Assembly (NCBI GenBank): GCA_012522045.1
Contig: JAAYLC010000112.1
Span: 1-33,912, forward strand
Direction of reading: 5' to 3'
DNA: 33,912 nt
From: Bacteroidota bacterium
GTDB taxonomy: Bacteria; Bacteroidota; Bacteroidia; Flavobacteriales; Flavobacteriaceae
The notes beneath the pieces were generated by a model. That model was given only the letters and a program-made list of their open reading frames with translations, did not search any database and was not told where the DNA came from. Positions 1-9,604 of the stretch are shown here, piece after piece (positions within the stretch are counted from its first letter, which is position 1; each line of letters starts with the position of its first letter). A program made the translations under genes and the position numbers.

Positions 1-1068
1 CAAAAAAAGTGCAATTCCAACCAAGCTGTCACGTCCGTAATGCAAATCAGGATAAATAATTCCTCCATTTCCTTCTCCTCCGATGACAGCATCAGTATCT
101 TTCATTTTTTGTACCACATTCACTTCTCCTACTGCGCTTGCGGTATAAGTTCCATCGTGTTTTTCTGTAACATCTCGAAGCGCACGCGATGAGGACATAT
201 TGCTGACCGTATTTCCTTTGTTGTTGCGAAGTACGTAATCTGCAACCGCCACCAATGTATATTCTTCGCCAAACATTTCTCCGTGTTCATCGATTATAGC
301 CAAACGGTCAACATCCGGATCTACCACAAATCCCATGTCGGCATTTTTATCTTTTACCAATTGCATAATCGCTCCCAAATGTTCTTTTAAAGGTTCCGGA
401 TTGTGTGGAAAATCGCCTGTGGGATCGCAATACAACGGAATGGTTTCAACGCCAAGTTTGTCAAGCAAACGCGGAATTGCAATTCCGCCCGTAGAATTTA
501 CCGCATCAACCACAACGACAAATTTTTTCTTTTTAATCAAATCCGGTTTTACCAAAGGGAGCTTAAGGATTTCTTCGATGTGCAAATCGATGTAAGCATC
601 ATTTACCGTTATTTTTCCCAATTTATCGACTTCGGCAAATTCAAAATTATTTTCTTCAGCATAATTTAAAATTTCTTGTCCGGCATCGGCATTTAAAAAT
701 TCGCCTTTGCTATTTAATAGTTTGAGCGCATTCCATTGTTTCGGATTGTGACTTGCCGTAAGGATAATTCCTCCGTCGGCATGCTCCATAACTACTGCCA
801 TTTCTACTGTAGGCGTTGTTGAAAGTCCAAGATCGACGACCGTTATTCCCATTCCCACCAAAGTATTCATTACCAAATTTTGTATCATTTCGCCCGAGAT
901 TCGTGCATCTCTTCCCACCACCACTTTGTGAGTTTCTTTATTTCGTTGTTTTTGAATCCACAATCCGTAGGCAGCAGCATATTTTACGGCATCAATGGGC
1001 GTGAGATTTTCTCCGGGAACACCTCCGATGGTTCCGCGAATCCCGGAAATTGATTTAATTAAAGTCAT
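1..1068 (-). CDS. glmM: Phosphoglucosamine mutase / phosphohexomutase, 3' end beyond the window
   Basis: Alpha-D-phosphohexomutase superfamily enzyme that isomerises hexose-6-phosphate to hexose-1-phosphate. In this family the Bacteroidota member is usually named phosphoglucosamine mutase and feeds UDP-GlcNAc for peptidoglycan. The reverse strand opens MTLIKSISGIRGTIGG. The phosphoserine loop TASHNP lies near residue 103, the metal loop DPDVDR near residue 250, and a sugar-binding loop GGEGNGG near residue 330. Only 356 codons are inside the window; the family is about 460 residues long, so the C-terminal phosphate-binding domain is missing because of the window edge, not because of damage. 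The sugar loop is EGNGG rather than the GEXSG of E. coli GlmM, so phosphomannomutase activity cannot be excluded. It is transcribed divergently from the next gene. Confidence 0.85.
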   Translation of the reverse strand, partial: MTLIKSISGIRGTIGGVPGENLTPIDAVKYAAAYGLWIQKQRNKETHKVVVGRDARISGEMIQNLVMNTLVGMGITVVDLGLSTTPTVEMAVVMEHADGGIILTASHNPKQWNALKLLNSKGEFLNADAGQEILNYAEENNFEFAEVDKLGKITVNDAYIDLHIEEILKLPLVKPDLIKKKKFVVVVDAVNSTGGIAIPRLLDKLGVETIPLYCDPTGDFPHNPEPLKEHLGAIMQLVKDKNADMGFVVDPDVDRLAIIDEHGEMFGEEYTLVAVADYVLRNNKGNTVSNMSSSRALRDVTEKHDGTYTASAVGEVNVVQKMKDTDAVIGGEGNGGIIYPDLHYGRDSLVGIALFL

Positions 1069-1111
1069 GACTTTACGTTTATGTTAGTAGTTATTTTATG
1101 TATTTCGAGTT

Positions 1112-1119
1112 CAAAAATA
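1112..1119 (-). promoter_or_regulatory. Putative -7 element for the mutase gene
   Basis: Read leftward, these bases are TATTTTTG, an exact match to the Bacteroidota consensus TAnnTTTG. They lie about 43 bases upstream of the mutase start codon. No clear TTTG -33 box is seen at the usual distance. The element lies two bases from the rightward element of the divergent gene, so the two promoters probably compete. Confidence 0.4.
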
Positions 1120-1121
1120 CA

Positions 1122-1129
1122 TATATTTA
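1122..1129 (+). promoter_or_regulatory. Putative -7 element for the ACP phosphodiesterase gene
   Basis: TATATTTA matches TAnnTTTG at seven of eight positions and ends four bases before the ATG at 1134. If used, transcription would begin at or next to the start codon and give a leaderless mRNA. The match is imperfect and no -33 box is evident. Confidence 0.3.
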
Positions 1130-1133
1130 GAAA

Positions 1134-1733
1134 ATGAATTTTTTAGCACACATATATCTTTCCGGAACGGATGAAAATATTATCATCGGAAATTTTATTG
1201 CCGATGCCATTAAGGGGAAAAAATATCAAAACTATCCGCTGCCGATTCAAAAAGGAATTTTACTTCATCGGGAGATTGACACTTTTACGGACTCCCATCC
1301 GGTTGTTCATCAAAGTACGGCGCGATTGCATAAAAACTACAGCCATTACAGCGGTGTTATCGTCGATATTTTATACGATCATTTTTTGGCAAAAAATTGG
1401 AAACATTACCATCCGCAACCGTTGGCAGTTTTTGTACAGGAGTTTTACACTTTGATTCGGAAAAATTTTACCAAATTACCCGCTCGAATTCAGCGTTTAA
1501 CACCTTATATGATTGCAGACAATTGGCTTTTGAGCTATGCGACCATTGAAGGAATCGGAAGAATTTTGGCACAAATGAATGTGCGAACCAAAGGAATTGC
1601 AAAAATGAATTTGGCCGTAAAAGATTTGGAGAAACATTACGATTCATTTGAAAATGAATTCACCTTGTTTTTTGAAGAATTAAAAGCCTATTCCGCACAA
1701 AAATTAATTGAATTAAACCGAAATCACAACTAA
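1134..1733 (+). CDS. acpH: Acyl carrier protein phosphodiesterase (AcpH/DUF479 family)
   Basis: The 199-residue product begins MNFLAHIYLSG and continues with GNFIADAIKG, the N-terminal signature of the ACP phosphodiesterase family. Characterised AcpH removes the 4'-phosphopantetheine arm from holo-ACP in the cytosol. The length agrees with the family (about 190-200 residues). Acidic and histidine residues expected for metal-dependent hydrolysis occur in the first half (HREIDTFTDSHP near residue 46, DILYDHF near residue 77). It stands alone, divergent from the mutase and followed 131 bases later by uvrA. A possible weak hairpin with a T-run (1738-1791) lies after it. The family call is firm, but true ACP-directed activity of the Bacteroidota members is inferred. 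Confidence 0.85.
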   Translation: MNFLAHIYLSGTDENIIIGNFIADAIKGKKYQNYPLPIQKGILLHREIDTFTDSHPVVHQSTARLHKNYSHYSGVIVDILYDHFLAKNWKHYHPQPLAVFVQEFYTLIRKNFTKLPARIQRLTPYMIADNWLLSYATIEGIGRILAQMNVRTKGIAKMNLAVKDLEKHYDSFENEFTLFFEELKAYSAQKLIELNRNHN

Positions 1734-1851
1734 TTTTAAGCAATTCATAGTTGGTTATTTTCCGTATCAAATGTTATATTCACATTGCTTTTTTCAAATA
1801 ATTAACAGCTTGAACGCCTGACGAAACATGATTAAATATTATTCAATTCCG

Positions 1852-1859
1852 TACCTTTG
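1852..1859 (+). promoter_or_regulatory. -7 element of the uvrA promoter
   Basis: TACCTTTG is an exact TAnnTTTG match ending five bases before the uvrA ATG. In this phylum transcription starts a few bases past this element, so the mRNA probably starts at or within a base or two of the start codon. No -33 TTTG is seen 17-23 bases upstream. Confidence 0.55.
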
Positions 1860-1864
1860 CACCC

Positions 1865-4708
1865 ATGTCAAAAAATGAAGATTTTATAGAAGTTTTGGGC
1901 GCTCGCGTTCATAACTTAAAAGATATCGATGTAAAAATTCCACGTGAGAAACTTGTTGTAATCACCGGACTTTCCGGAAGCGGAAAATCCTCACTCGCCT
2001 TTGATACAATTTATGCCGAAGGCCAACGTCGTTACATCGAGACTTTTTCGGCTTATGCCCGACAATTTCTCGGAAGTTTGGAACGTCCGGATGTCGATAA
2101 GATTAACGGCTTGTCACCGGTTATTGCCATTGAGCAAAAAACGACCAGTAAAAATCCGCGTTCTACCGTAGGAACCATTACGGAAATCTACGATTTTATG
2201 CGCTTGTTGTATGCTCGTGCCAGTGATGCGTACAGTTACAACACAGGAGAAAAGATGATCAGTTATACCGATGCGCAAATCAAGGATTTAATCCTGTCAG
2301 ATTTTGAGAACCGCCGCATCAATATCTTAGCTCCCGTAATTCGCGCCAGAAAAGGACACTATCGCGAATTGTTTCAACAAATTGCCAAACAAGGTTTTGT
2401 AAAAGTGCGTGTTGACGGCGAAATAAAAGACATAACGCCGGGAATGAAATTGGACAGATATAAAACTCACGATATTGAAATTGTCATTGACCGCTTAGTG
2501 ATTCCTGCCAAAGACGAAACTTCGGAGGAATTAGACAAACGCCTGACTCAGAGCATTCAAACCGCAATGAATCAGGGAAATGATATTCTTATGGTACTTG
2601 AACAAGACACTGAAGAAATCCGTTTTTTCAGTCGATCTTTGATGTGTCCCACTAGCGGAATTTCCTACCCCACTCCCGATCCTAATAATTTTTCATTTAA
2701 TTCGCCCAAAGGCATGTGTCCCAAATGCAAAGGCCTTGGAAAAATTCATGAAATAGATGAAGAAAAAATTATTCCGGATTCTTCTTTGTCTATTTTAAAA
2801 GGTGCATTGGCACCTTATGGAGTTCCGAAGAAAAATTGGATTTTTAAACAATTGGAATTAATTGCCGAACGCTATCAGTTTAAACTTTCAGATTCTTATG
2901 AATCCATCCCCGAAGAAGCAAAAAAGATGATTTTGTATGGTGGAAATGAAAAATTTGAGGTAACTTCCAAAGAATTAGGCATTACTCGAAGTTATAAAAT
3001 TGATTTTGAAGGAATTGCCAATTTTATCGAAAGTACTTTTATTAATAACGAATCAAGCAATTTAAAACGTTGGGCAAAAGACTATATGAACAAAATTTCT
3101 TGTCCGGAATGTGGAGGTTCGCGTTTGAGAAAAGAATCGCTTTATTTTAAAATTAATGAAAAGAATATTGCGGAATTAGCATCCATGGATGTGTTGGATT
3201 TGTCTGCTTGGTTTGCAGATTTACCTTCAAAAATGACAACCAATCAACTGAAAATTGCTTCCGAAGTGATTAAAGAAGTCCGAACGCGTTTGCAATTTTT
3301 AATCGATGTGGGATTAACTTATTTGTCGTTAAACCGAAGTTCCAAATCCTTATCCGGCGGTGAAGCGCAACGCATTCGTTTGGCAACACAAATTGGTTCC
3401 CAATTGGTCGGCGTTTTATACATTCTCGATGAACCCAGCATTGGACTTCATCAACGGGATAACGAACGCCTGATCCAATCTTTACAAAGTTTGCAACAGC
3501 TGGGAAATTCAGTTTTGGTCGTTGAGCACGACAAAGAAATGATTGAAAAGTCTGATTATGTTATCGATATCGGTCCTGCTGCAGGTCGACATGGCGGAGA
3601 AATTATTTTTTCCGGAACACCGCAGGAAATCAAAAGATCTGATACGTTGACCGCTGCGTATTTAAACGGCTCCAAAAAAATTGAAATCCCTGTCGAGCGA
3701 CGCAAAGGAAACGGAAAATTTTTAAGCCTTCACGGAGCTACAGGAAATAATTTAAAAGATGTTTCCGTCACATTTCCACTCGGACTTATGATTGGCGTTA
3801 CCGGTGTTTCGGGTAGCGGAAAATCGACATTGATAAACGAAACGTTATATCCGATTTTAAATACTCATTTTTTTAATGCCGTTAAAAAACCCAAACCTTA
3901 TAAAAGCATTAAAGGCATTGAACATATCGATAAAGTCATCGATATTAATCAGTCACCCATGGGGAGAACGCCTCGGAGCAATCCTGCAACCTATACGGGT
4001 GTTTTTTCGGAAATCCGAAATCTTTTTGCAATGACTCCGGAAGCCATGATCCGCGGATATAAATCCGGACGATTTAGTTTTAATGTTTCGGGCGGACGTT
4101 GTGAGACATGCAAAGGCGCGGGATTACGCATAATTGAAATGAATTTTCTGCCTGATGTATATGTAGCTTGTGAAACCTGTCAAGGCAAGCGATTCAATCG
4201 GGAAACCATGGAAATTCGTTACAAAGGAAAATCCATCGCCGATGTTTTAAATATGACCGTAAACGAAGCCACTGCTTTTTTTGAACACATTCCTAAAATT
4301 TATCGAAAAATAAAAACCATTCAAGATGTCGGATTGGGCTATATCACTCTCGGACAACAATCCACCACACTTTCCGGCGGAGAAGCACAACGGATTAAAT
4401 TGGCTACGGAGCTTTCCAAACGCGATACGGGAAATACGTTTTATATTCTTGATGAACCTACAACCGGTTTGCATTTTGAGGATATTCGTGTGTTAATGAT
4501 GGTTTTAAACAAACTGGTTGACAGAGGAAATACGGTTTTGATTATTGAACATAACCTCGACGTTATTAAAATGGCAGACTATATTATCGATATGGGTCCT
4601 GAAGGCGGAAAAGAAGGCGGCTATGTCATAGCAACCGGAACGCCTGAGGAAATTGTCGCTTCCAAAAAGAGTGTAACCGGTAAATTCCTTAAAAAAGAAT
4701 TAAATTAG
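1865..4708 (+). CDS. uvrA: Excinuclease ABC subunit UvrA
   Basis: DNA-damage recognition ATPase of nucleotide excision repair, acting as a dimer with UvrB. At 947 residues it has full family length. The first Walker A (GLSGSGKS) is at residues 35-42, followed by the [20 protein letters not shown] segment. The ABC signature [13 protein letters not shown] lies near residue 495 and the Walker [13 protein letters not shown] soon after. The second Walker A (GVSGSGKST) is near residue 646, the C-terminal zinc module CETC...CETC near residues 747-775, and the second signature [13 protein letters not shown] near residue 837. The UvrB-interacting and DNA-binding inserts are present. The first zinc module is unusual: C261-P-T-S264 pairs with CPKC at 285-288, so one expected cysteine is a serine. 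It probably starts an operon with the following genes (45-base gap). Confidence 0.97.
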   Translation: MSKNEDFIEVLGARVHNLKDIDVKIPREKLVVITGLSGSGKSSLAFDTIYAEGQRRYIETFSAYARQFLGSLERPDVDKINGLSPVIAIEQKTTSKNPRSTVGTITEIYDFMRLLYARASDAYSYNTGEKMISYTDAQIKDLILSDFENRRINILAPVIRARKGHYRELFQQIAKQGFVKVRVDGEIKDITPGMKLDRYKTHDIEIVIDRLVIPAKDETSEELDKRLTQSIQTAMNQGNDILMVLEQDTEEIRFFSRSLMCPTSGISYPTPDPNNFSFNSPKGMCPKCKGLGKIHEIDEEKIIPDSSLSILKGALAPYGVPKKNWIFKQLELIAERYQFKLSDSYESIPEEAKKMILYGGNEKFEVTSKELGITRSYKIDFEGIANFIESTFINNESSNLKRWAKDYMNKISCPECGGSRLRKESLYFKINEKNIAELASMDVLDLSAWFADLPSKMTTNQLKIASEVIKEVRTRLQFLIDVGLTYLSLNRSSKSLSGGEAQRIRLATQIGSQLVGVLYILDEPSIGLHQRDNERLIQSLQSLQQLGNSVLVVEHDKEMIEKSDYVIDIGPAAGRHGGEIIFSGTPQEIKRSDTLTAAYLNGSKKIEIPVERRKGNGKFLSLHGATGNNLKDVSVTFPLGLMIGVTGVSGSGKSTLINETLYPILNTHFFNAVKKPKPYKSIKGIEHIDKVIDINQSPMGRTPRSNPATYTGVFSEIRNLFAMTPEAMIRGYKSGRFSFNVSGGRCETCKGAGLRIIEMNFLPDVYVACETCQGKRFNRETMEIRYKGKSIADVLNMTVNEATAFFEHIPKIYRKIKTIQDVGLGYITLGQQSTTLSGGEAQRIKLATELSKRDTGNTFYILDEPTTGLHFEDIRVLMMVLNKLVDRGNTVLIIEHNLDVIKMADYIIDMGPEGGKEGGYVIATGTPEEIVASKKSVTGKFLKKELN

Positions 4709-4753
4709 ACAAAAATTAAAATCAATTTAGAATACTTTATTAGCAGAAATATT

Positions 4754-5446
4754 ATGATGAAAAAAGAAATGATGCCGAAGAACTGGAGTGCTGTTAAGTC
4801 AAATGATTCGTGGGCTATTTTTAAAATCATGGGCGAATTTGTGCACGGATACGAAAAGATGAGTCGGATTGGTCCTTGCGTATCCATTTTCGGATCGGCA
4901 CGTATCAAACCCGATCATCCTTATTACAAATTAGCTGAAGATATCGCCAAAAAAATTACAGAAAACGGATTTGGAGTGATTACCGGAGGAGGTCCCGGAA
5001 TTATGGAAGCAGGAAATAAAGGAGCGCATCTTGCGGGAGGAACCTCCGTAGGTCTTAATATTTCACTTCCTTTTGAGCAATTTGAAAATCCTTATATCGA
5101 TAGTGACAAAAGCATTGATTTTGATTATTTTTTTGTTTGAAAGGTTATGTTTGTAAAGTATTCACAAGGATTTGTGGTCATGCCCGGCGGATTTGGTACG
5201 CTTGATGAATTTTTTGAAGCGTTGACATTAATTCAAACCAATAAAATCGATAAATTTCCATTGATACTGGTAGGCACCAAATTTTGGGAAGGTTTATGGG
5301 AATGGATTTCCACAACCTTGTTGCACGCGAACAATAATATCAGTAAAGAAGACCTTGACTTGGTTCATATCGTCGATACTTCTGAAGAAGTTGTCGCTAT
5401 TTTAAATGAATTTTATAACGAATACAAACTTAGTCCGAATTTCTAA
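4754..5446 (+). pseudogene. LOG-family Rossmann protein (TIGR00730), interrupted by in-frame TGA
   Basis: The frame encodes a TIGR00730/LOG-type protein of the family of cytokinin-nucleotide phosphoribohydrolases formerly called lysine decarboxylase-like. The N-terminal part (4754-5140, 128 residues) has VSIFGSARI and VITGGGPGIMEAGNKGA. The C-terminal part (5147-5446) has the hallmark PGGFGTLDE. Both parts are in one frame, separated only by TGA at 5138-5140. In the family the segment normally reads FFVRKVMFVKY, so the stop sits where a conserved arginine is expected, and CGA to TGA is a single change. Readthrough would give about 230 residues, the usual size. A native ATG lies six bases after the stop and could allow reinitiation. 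The broken product as it stands lacks the catalytic PGGxGTxxE half. Confidence 0.8.
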
Positions 5447-5456
5447 ATTTCCGGTT

Positions 5457-6698
5457 TTGAAAAAATTAATCTTCCTTTCATTTTTTGTTTTTCTCAGTTT
5501 TTCTTTATCTGCTCAAGAATCACTTCGAGCTATGTTTTACAATGTTTTAAACTTCCCTTCGGGTTTTCCGCAAGATCGTGAGTTTATACTGAAAAATATT
5601 GTAGAAGAAATTGATCCTGATATTCTCATGATATGCGAACTTGAAAGTGAAAATGGAGCTGACAGAATTTTATCTGCTTTAAATTCCATCAATAACGAAT
5701 ATGCTCGAGCGCCTTTTTTTCCCAGTGCTTCTCAAGATTTTGACCATCAGCAGATGATATTCTTCAAAAGAAAAAAAATAAAGTTGCAATACAGTGAAGC
5801 TATTGCTACCGATGTTCGAGACCTTAATTATTATGAACTTAAGATAAACACTGCGGACAGTCTTACCGATCCGTTAATTATTCACACGTTTGTTACCCAT
5901 TTAAAATCGAGTCAGGGAAATGCAAACAAACAATTGCGATTGGAATCTGTTCAAAAATTTTTCGATCGCACTGAAAATTTGCCTAACGATGCATTCGTGA
6001 TTTTTGCTGGCGATTTTAATTTTTATGACCACAACGAACCGGGGTATCAATTAATGATAGATCCGTCCAATACCATTCCAATGGTTGACCCCTCCAATCG
6101 TGTAGGAAGCTGGCACGCCAACAGAAATTTCATGGATGTTCATACCCAAAGCACCAGAGTCAGTTCCGGCGGATTTGGCGGAGGTGCAGGCGGCGGATTA
6201 GACGACCGCTTTGATTTTATCATGATTTCTTCCAATATGCTCAACAATCCGAAGCTTGAATATGTGCCAAATTCTTATGTTGCTTATGGAAATAACGGAA
6301 ACTGTTTTAAACAAAACATCAACGATCCTTCTTGCTCAGGGATTTATTCTCAAGCCATTCGTGATGATTTGTATCAAATGAGTGATCATACACCGGTCGT
6401 GATGGACATTCAAACTTCTAAACAAATTGTGCTTAACACCGAAACTTTTGAAATTTTACAACCGTTTAAACTTCATAAAACAATTCTTTCAAATACTTTA
6501 GAAATAGAAGTGCATCCGGATGTTGCCGCAGAAGCTGCATTTTCAATTTATAACATCCTCGGTCAGAAAGTTTTAGAGTTTAATGCGGATAATCAATCCT
6601 ATCTGACTCTAGATGTTTCAGCCTTAGCATCCGGAGTTTACTATCTAAAATCCAATATTGATAAAGTTCCTGCCCTCAAATTCTTAAAATCCTCTTGA
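5457..6698 (+). CDS. Secreted endonuclease/exonuclease/phosphatase-fold protein with T9SS sorting domain
   Basis: The product is an EEP (DNase I-like) fold enzyme predicted to hydrolyse phosphodiester or phosphate esters outside the cell. Family motifs are visible in order: N in FYNVLNFP, catalytic E in CELES, THLKSS, GDFNFYD, and a C-terminal SDHTPVVMD. The last 70 or so residues form a T9SS type A domain ending in SGVYYLKS...KFLKSS. I chose the TTG start at 5457 because it gives a clean signal peptide (MKKLIFLSFFVFLSFSLSAQ) ten bases after the previous stop. An upstream ATG at 5406 would add 17 residues and overlap the LOG gene by 41 bases. A glycine-rich loop (GGFGGGAGGGLDDR) precedes a conserved Asp region. 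Nucleic-acid scavenging is plausible but the substrate is unknown. Confidence 0.88.
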   Translation: MKKLIFLSFFVFLSFSLSAQESLRAMFYNVLNFPSGFPQDREFILKNIVEEIDPDILMICELESENGADRILSALNSINNEYARAPFFPSASQDFDHQQMIFFKRKKIKLQYSEAIATDVRDLNYYELKINTADSLTDPLIIHTFVTHLKSSQGNANKQLRLESVQKFFDRTENLPNDAFVIFAGDFNFYDHNEPGYQLMIDPSNTIPMVDPSNRVGSWHANRNFMDVHTQSTRVSSGGFGGGAGGGLDDRFDFIMISSNMLNNPKLEYVPNSYVAYGNNGNCFKQNINDPSCSGIYSQAIRDDLYQMSDHTPVVMDIQTSKQIVLNTETFEILQPFKLHKTILSNTLEIEVHPDVAAEAAFSIYNILGQKVLEFNADNQSYLTLDVSALASGVYYLKSNIDKVPALKFLKSS

Positions 6699-9502
6699 AC
6701 ACAAGTCGATTTCTAAATATGCTGCTTTTAGTTTTTGTCTGCCATGTGTCAGCACAAAATAAAGTCACTATTGATGCTGATTTAGATATTGAAAATGACA
6801 TTGTTACCATTGTGCAAGAGTTGATTTTTCACAATCAAACTGATACTGTTTTAAACGAAATTTATTTTTTTGACTGGAACAACAGTTTTTCTTCCAAAAC
6901 CACGCCTTTAGCCAAAAGTTTTGCGGAAAATTTTACTTTAAATTTTCATTTTGAAAAAGATGAAGCTCGCGGTAAGACAACGATATTGTCAATTCGTGAC
7001 AGTATTTTCGATTTAAAGTGGAATCGTGAAAAAGCAGCGGATATTCTTAAAGTTGTGTTATCCAAACCATTGAATCCTGATGAAAAAATCAAATTAAGCA
7101 TCAATTACTCCATTAAGGTTCCCGATGCTAAATTCACACGATTCGGAGTGACGCGAAACAAAGAATATTTTTTAAAACATTGGCTCATTCTTCCGGCAAT
7201 TTATCAAAACGGATGGCAAGTTTATTCCAATAAAAACATTGATGATTTATACATTCTTCCTACCGATTTTGAATTACGAATTTCCACACCTGCCTCACAT
7301 TCCGTCACCTCTGACTTAGATGTGATTTCAATTTCAAAAAATGAGATTTCCAATGAGTTTTCTTTGTCCGGTAAAAATCGTTTGGATGTCACTTTATACA
7401 TAGAACCACAAAATACTTTTAAGACCGTAATAACCGATAATCTTACCCTTGTGACAAACATTCACAATCCCAGATTATCTCCGCCTTTACGCGCAGTTTT
7501 TATTGAAAGAATCATTTCGTTTTTAAACCAAAATTTAGGAGCTTATCCAAATCAAAGAATGGTTGTCAGCGATCCGGAATACCGCCGTCAACCGGTTTAC
7601 GGACTAAATTTACTTCCCAGCTTTCTCAGTCCGTTTCCTGACGGATTTGAATATGATCTTGCCATGTTAAAAACCATTAGCAAACAGTATTTAAACAACA
7701 GTTTGGTAATGCATCCGCGGAAGGATTATTGGCTTCAAGATGCGCTACATATTTACCTAATGATGAATTATGTAGATACTTTTTATCCGGAAATGAAACT
7801 GGGTGGGAGTTTCAGTGATTGGTGGTTGTTGCAATGGTCGGAAGCTGCCAAAATGGAATTTAACGACCAATACCAATTTCTTTACATGAACATTGCCCGA
7901 CAGCATTTAAATCAGGCGCTGACAACAGAAAGAGATTCGCTCATAAAATACAATGTCAATATTGCAAATGCTTATTACGGAGCTTCGGGATTAAAATATC
8001 TGGAAAGTTATATGGGAAAATATCCGTTGGAAGTTGCCATCAAAGCGTTTTATGAGCAAAATAAACTGCAAATGGTAACTACTCCTGATTTTGAAAAATT
8101 TTTGTCCGACAAAACCGATAAAAACATAAGCTGGTTTGTTGACAGTTATGCAAAATCCAAACACAGCATCGATTTTGATATTTTAAAAGTACGTCAAAAA
8201 GAAGATTCTGTTCAGGTTAAAATTCGCAATAAAAACAACCAAGAACTTCCGGTTTCTGTTTACGGATTGAACAAAGATCAAATTATTTACAAAACGTGGA
8301 CCGCCCCTTTTCAAGACAGTATCAACATCACGCTTCCCGGAGCGCAAATTACCCGCGTAGCATTAAATTATGATGGAATTATTCCGGAAATCAACAAGCG
8401 AAATAATTTTAAATCTATAAATGGACTTTTAAACAAACCCATTCGTTTTGAGTTGTTCAGAGATGTTGAAAATCCGCATTACAACCAACTTTACTTCATT
8501 CCGATTTTTGAATACAATTTGTATGACGGGATTTCCCTAGGAATCGATGCGCACAACAAAAATCTTTTGAATAAAAATTTAGAATATTCGATTTCTCCTT
8601 TATATGGGCTTCGTTCCGAAACGCTAATCGGCGGTGGTTCTATCAGTTATAAACATTATCCGAAAGATGAAGGAAAGTTATTTTTAATTCGTTACGGCTT
8701 TTCAGGCAAATATTTCTCATACGATTACAACCGATTTTATCGGCGTTATTCACCGTTTATCACCTTTACTTTCCGACCGAAAAATTTAAGACTAAACGAA
8801 CGCCAATACATTAATTTGCGAACGGTAAGTGTCCATCGGGATAAAAATGAAAACCAAAAAAATCCAAATTACGACGTATTTAATTTTCAATACGTTTACG
8901 CTGATCAAAACCTGATAGATTATTTTCGTTCTGTTGTTGACTATCAAATTTCATCAAAGTTCAGCAAACTTTCCTTTCAATTGGAGTATCGCAAATTATT
9001 TCTGAGCAACAGGCAAATTGACTTGCGATTGTTTTCCGGTATATTTTTATTCAATGATTCTCGTCAAAATGATCATTTCTTCAGTTTTGCACTCGACCGA
9101 CCGAGTGATTATATGTTTGATTACAAATACTATGGACGGAGTGAAATCCGTAGCCTTTTTAGTCAACAATGAATTATGGCAGAAGGCGGATTTAATTCCA
9201 AACTCGATCCCGGATATGCCGATCATTGGATTACCGCCGTCAATGCAAGCACCAATATTTGGCGATGGATTTTTGTTTATGGCGATGCGGCACTCGTAAA
9301 CAATCATCAAACGGGAACCAAAGCAGTTTTCGATTCCGGAATTCGCTTGTCATTATTAGCCGATTATTTTGAAGTATTTTTCCCGATGTATTCCTCCATA
9401 GGATTTGAACCCGGAATGCCTGATTACGAACAACGAATTCGCTTTATAATTACCTTAAGTCCAGATACTTTATTCAGATTATTCAGCCGAAGATGGTATT
9501 AA
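6695..9502 (+). pseudogene. Gluzincin/M1-like protein with C-terminal barrel-like region, interrupted by in-frame TGA
   Basis: The first 825 codons (6695-9172) and the next 108 (9176-9502) share one frame, split by TGA at 9170-9172. The tail resumes with MAEGGFNSKL and ends LFRLFSRRWY, as expected for the end of an outer-membrane barrel. The N-terminus has a signal peptide (MLLLVFVCHVSAQ). The start is either TTG at 6695, overlapping the nuclease stop, or ATG at 6719. Residues about 20-480 resemble M1 aminopeptidases (HPRKDYWLQDALHIYL parallels the NPR-D-WL-EGL region). The HExxH zinc motif is absent, so no peptidase activity is expected. The last 350 residues are rich in alternating aromatic strands. 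Either the barrel is truncated or the protein is made in two pieces by reinitiation at the ATG three bases past the stop. Confidence 0.75.
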
Positions 9503-9550
9503 ATTCGATACGATTATCATATTATAATTTTTGGAGATTAGAAATTGGCA

Positions 9551-9581
9551 TTGAAATAAAGATTCATTTTAACTACTTTTG
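9551..9581 (+). promoter_or_regulatory. Promoter of the 2-oxoacid dehydrogenase E1 gene
   Basis: TTG at 9551-9553 and TACTTTTG at 9574-9581 are separated by 20 bases, matching the Bacteroidota arrangement TTG - about 20 - TAnnTTTG. The ATG follows 23 bases after the -7 element. This is the best-formed promoter in the window. Confidence 0.6.
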
Positions 9582-9604
9582 CCACTACGTAAAAAATACA
9601 GCGC

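Noticed and set aside
1738-1796. Intrinsic terminator after acpH (AAGCAAT...ATTGCTT plus T-run)
   Set aside because: The stem is only seven bases with a loop of about 40, too weak to call as a feature.
9018-9310. Overlapping ORFs on both strands over the end of the gluzincin-like gene
   Set aside because: They are in other frames of a clearly coding region, have no recognisable domain and show no start context.
4754-9502. Genome-wide reassignment of TGA to a sense codon
   Set aside because: Only two in-frame TGAs occur in about 20 otherwise long genes. Trp is encoded by TGG throughout, and TGA is used as the terminal codon of several genes here. Local nonsense mutation, readthrough or reinitiation fits better.
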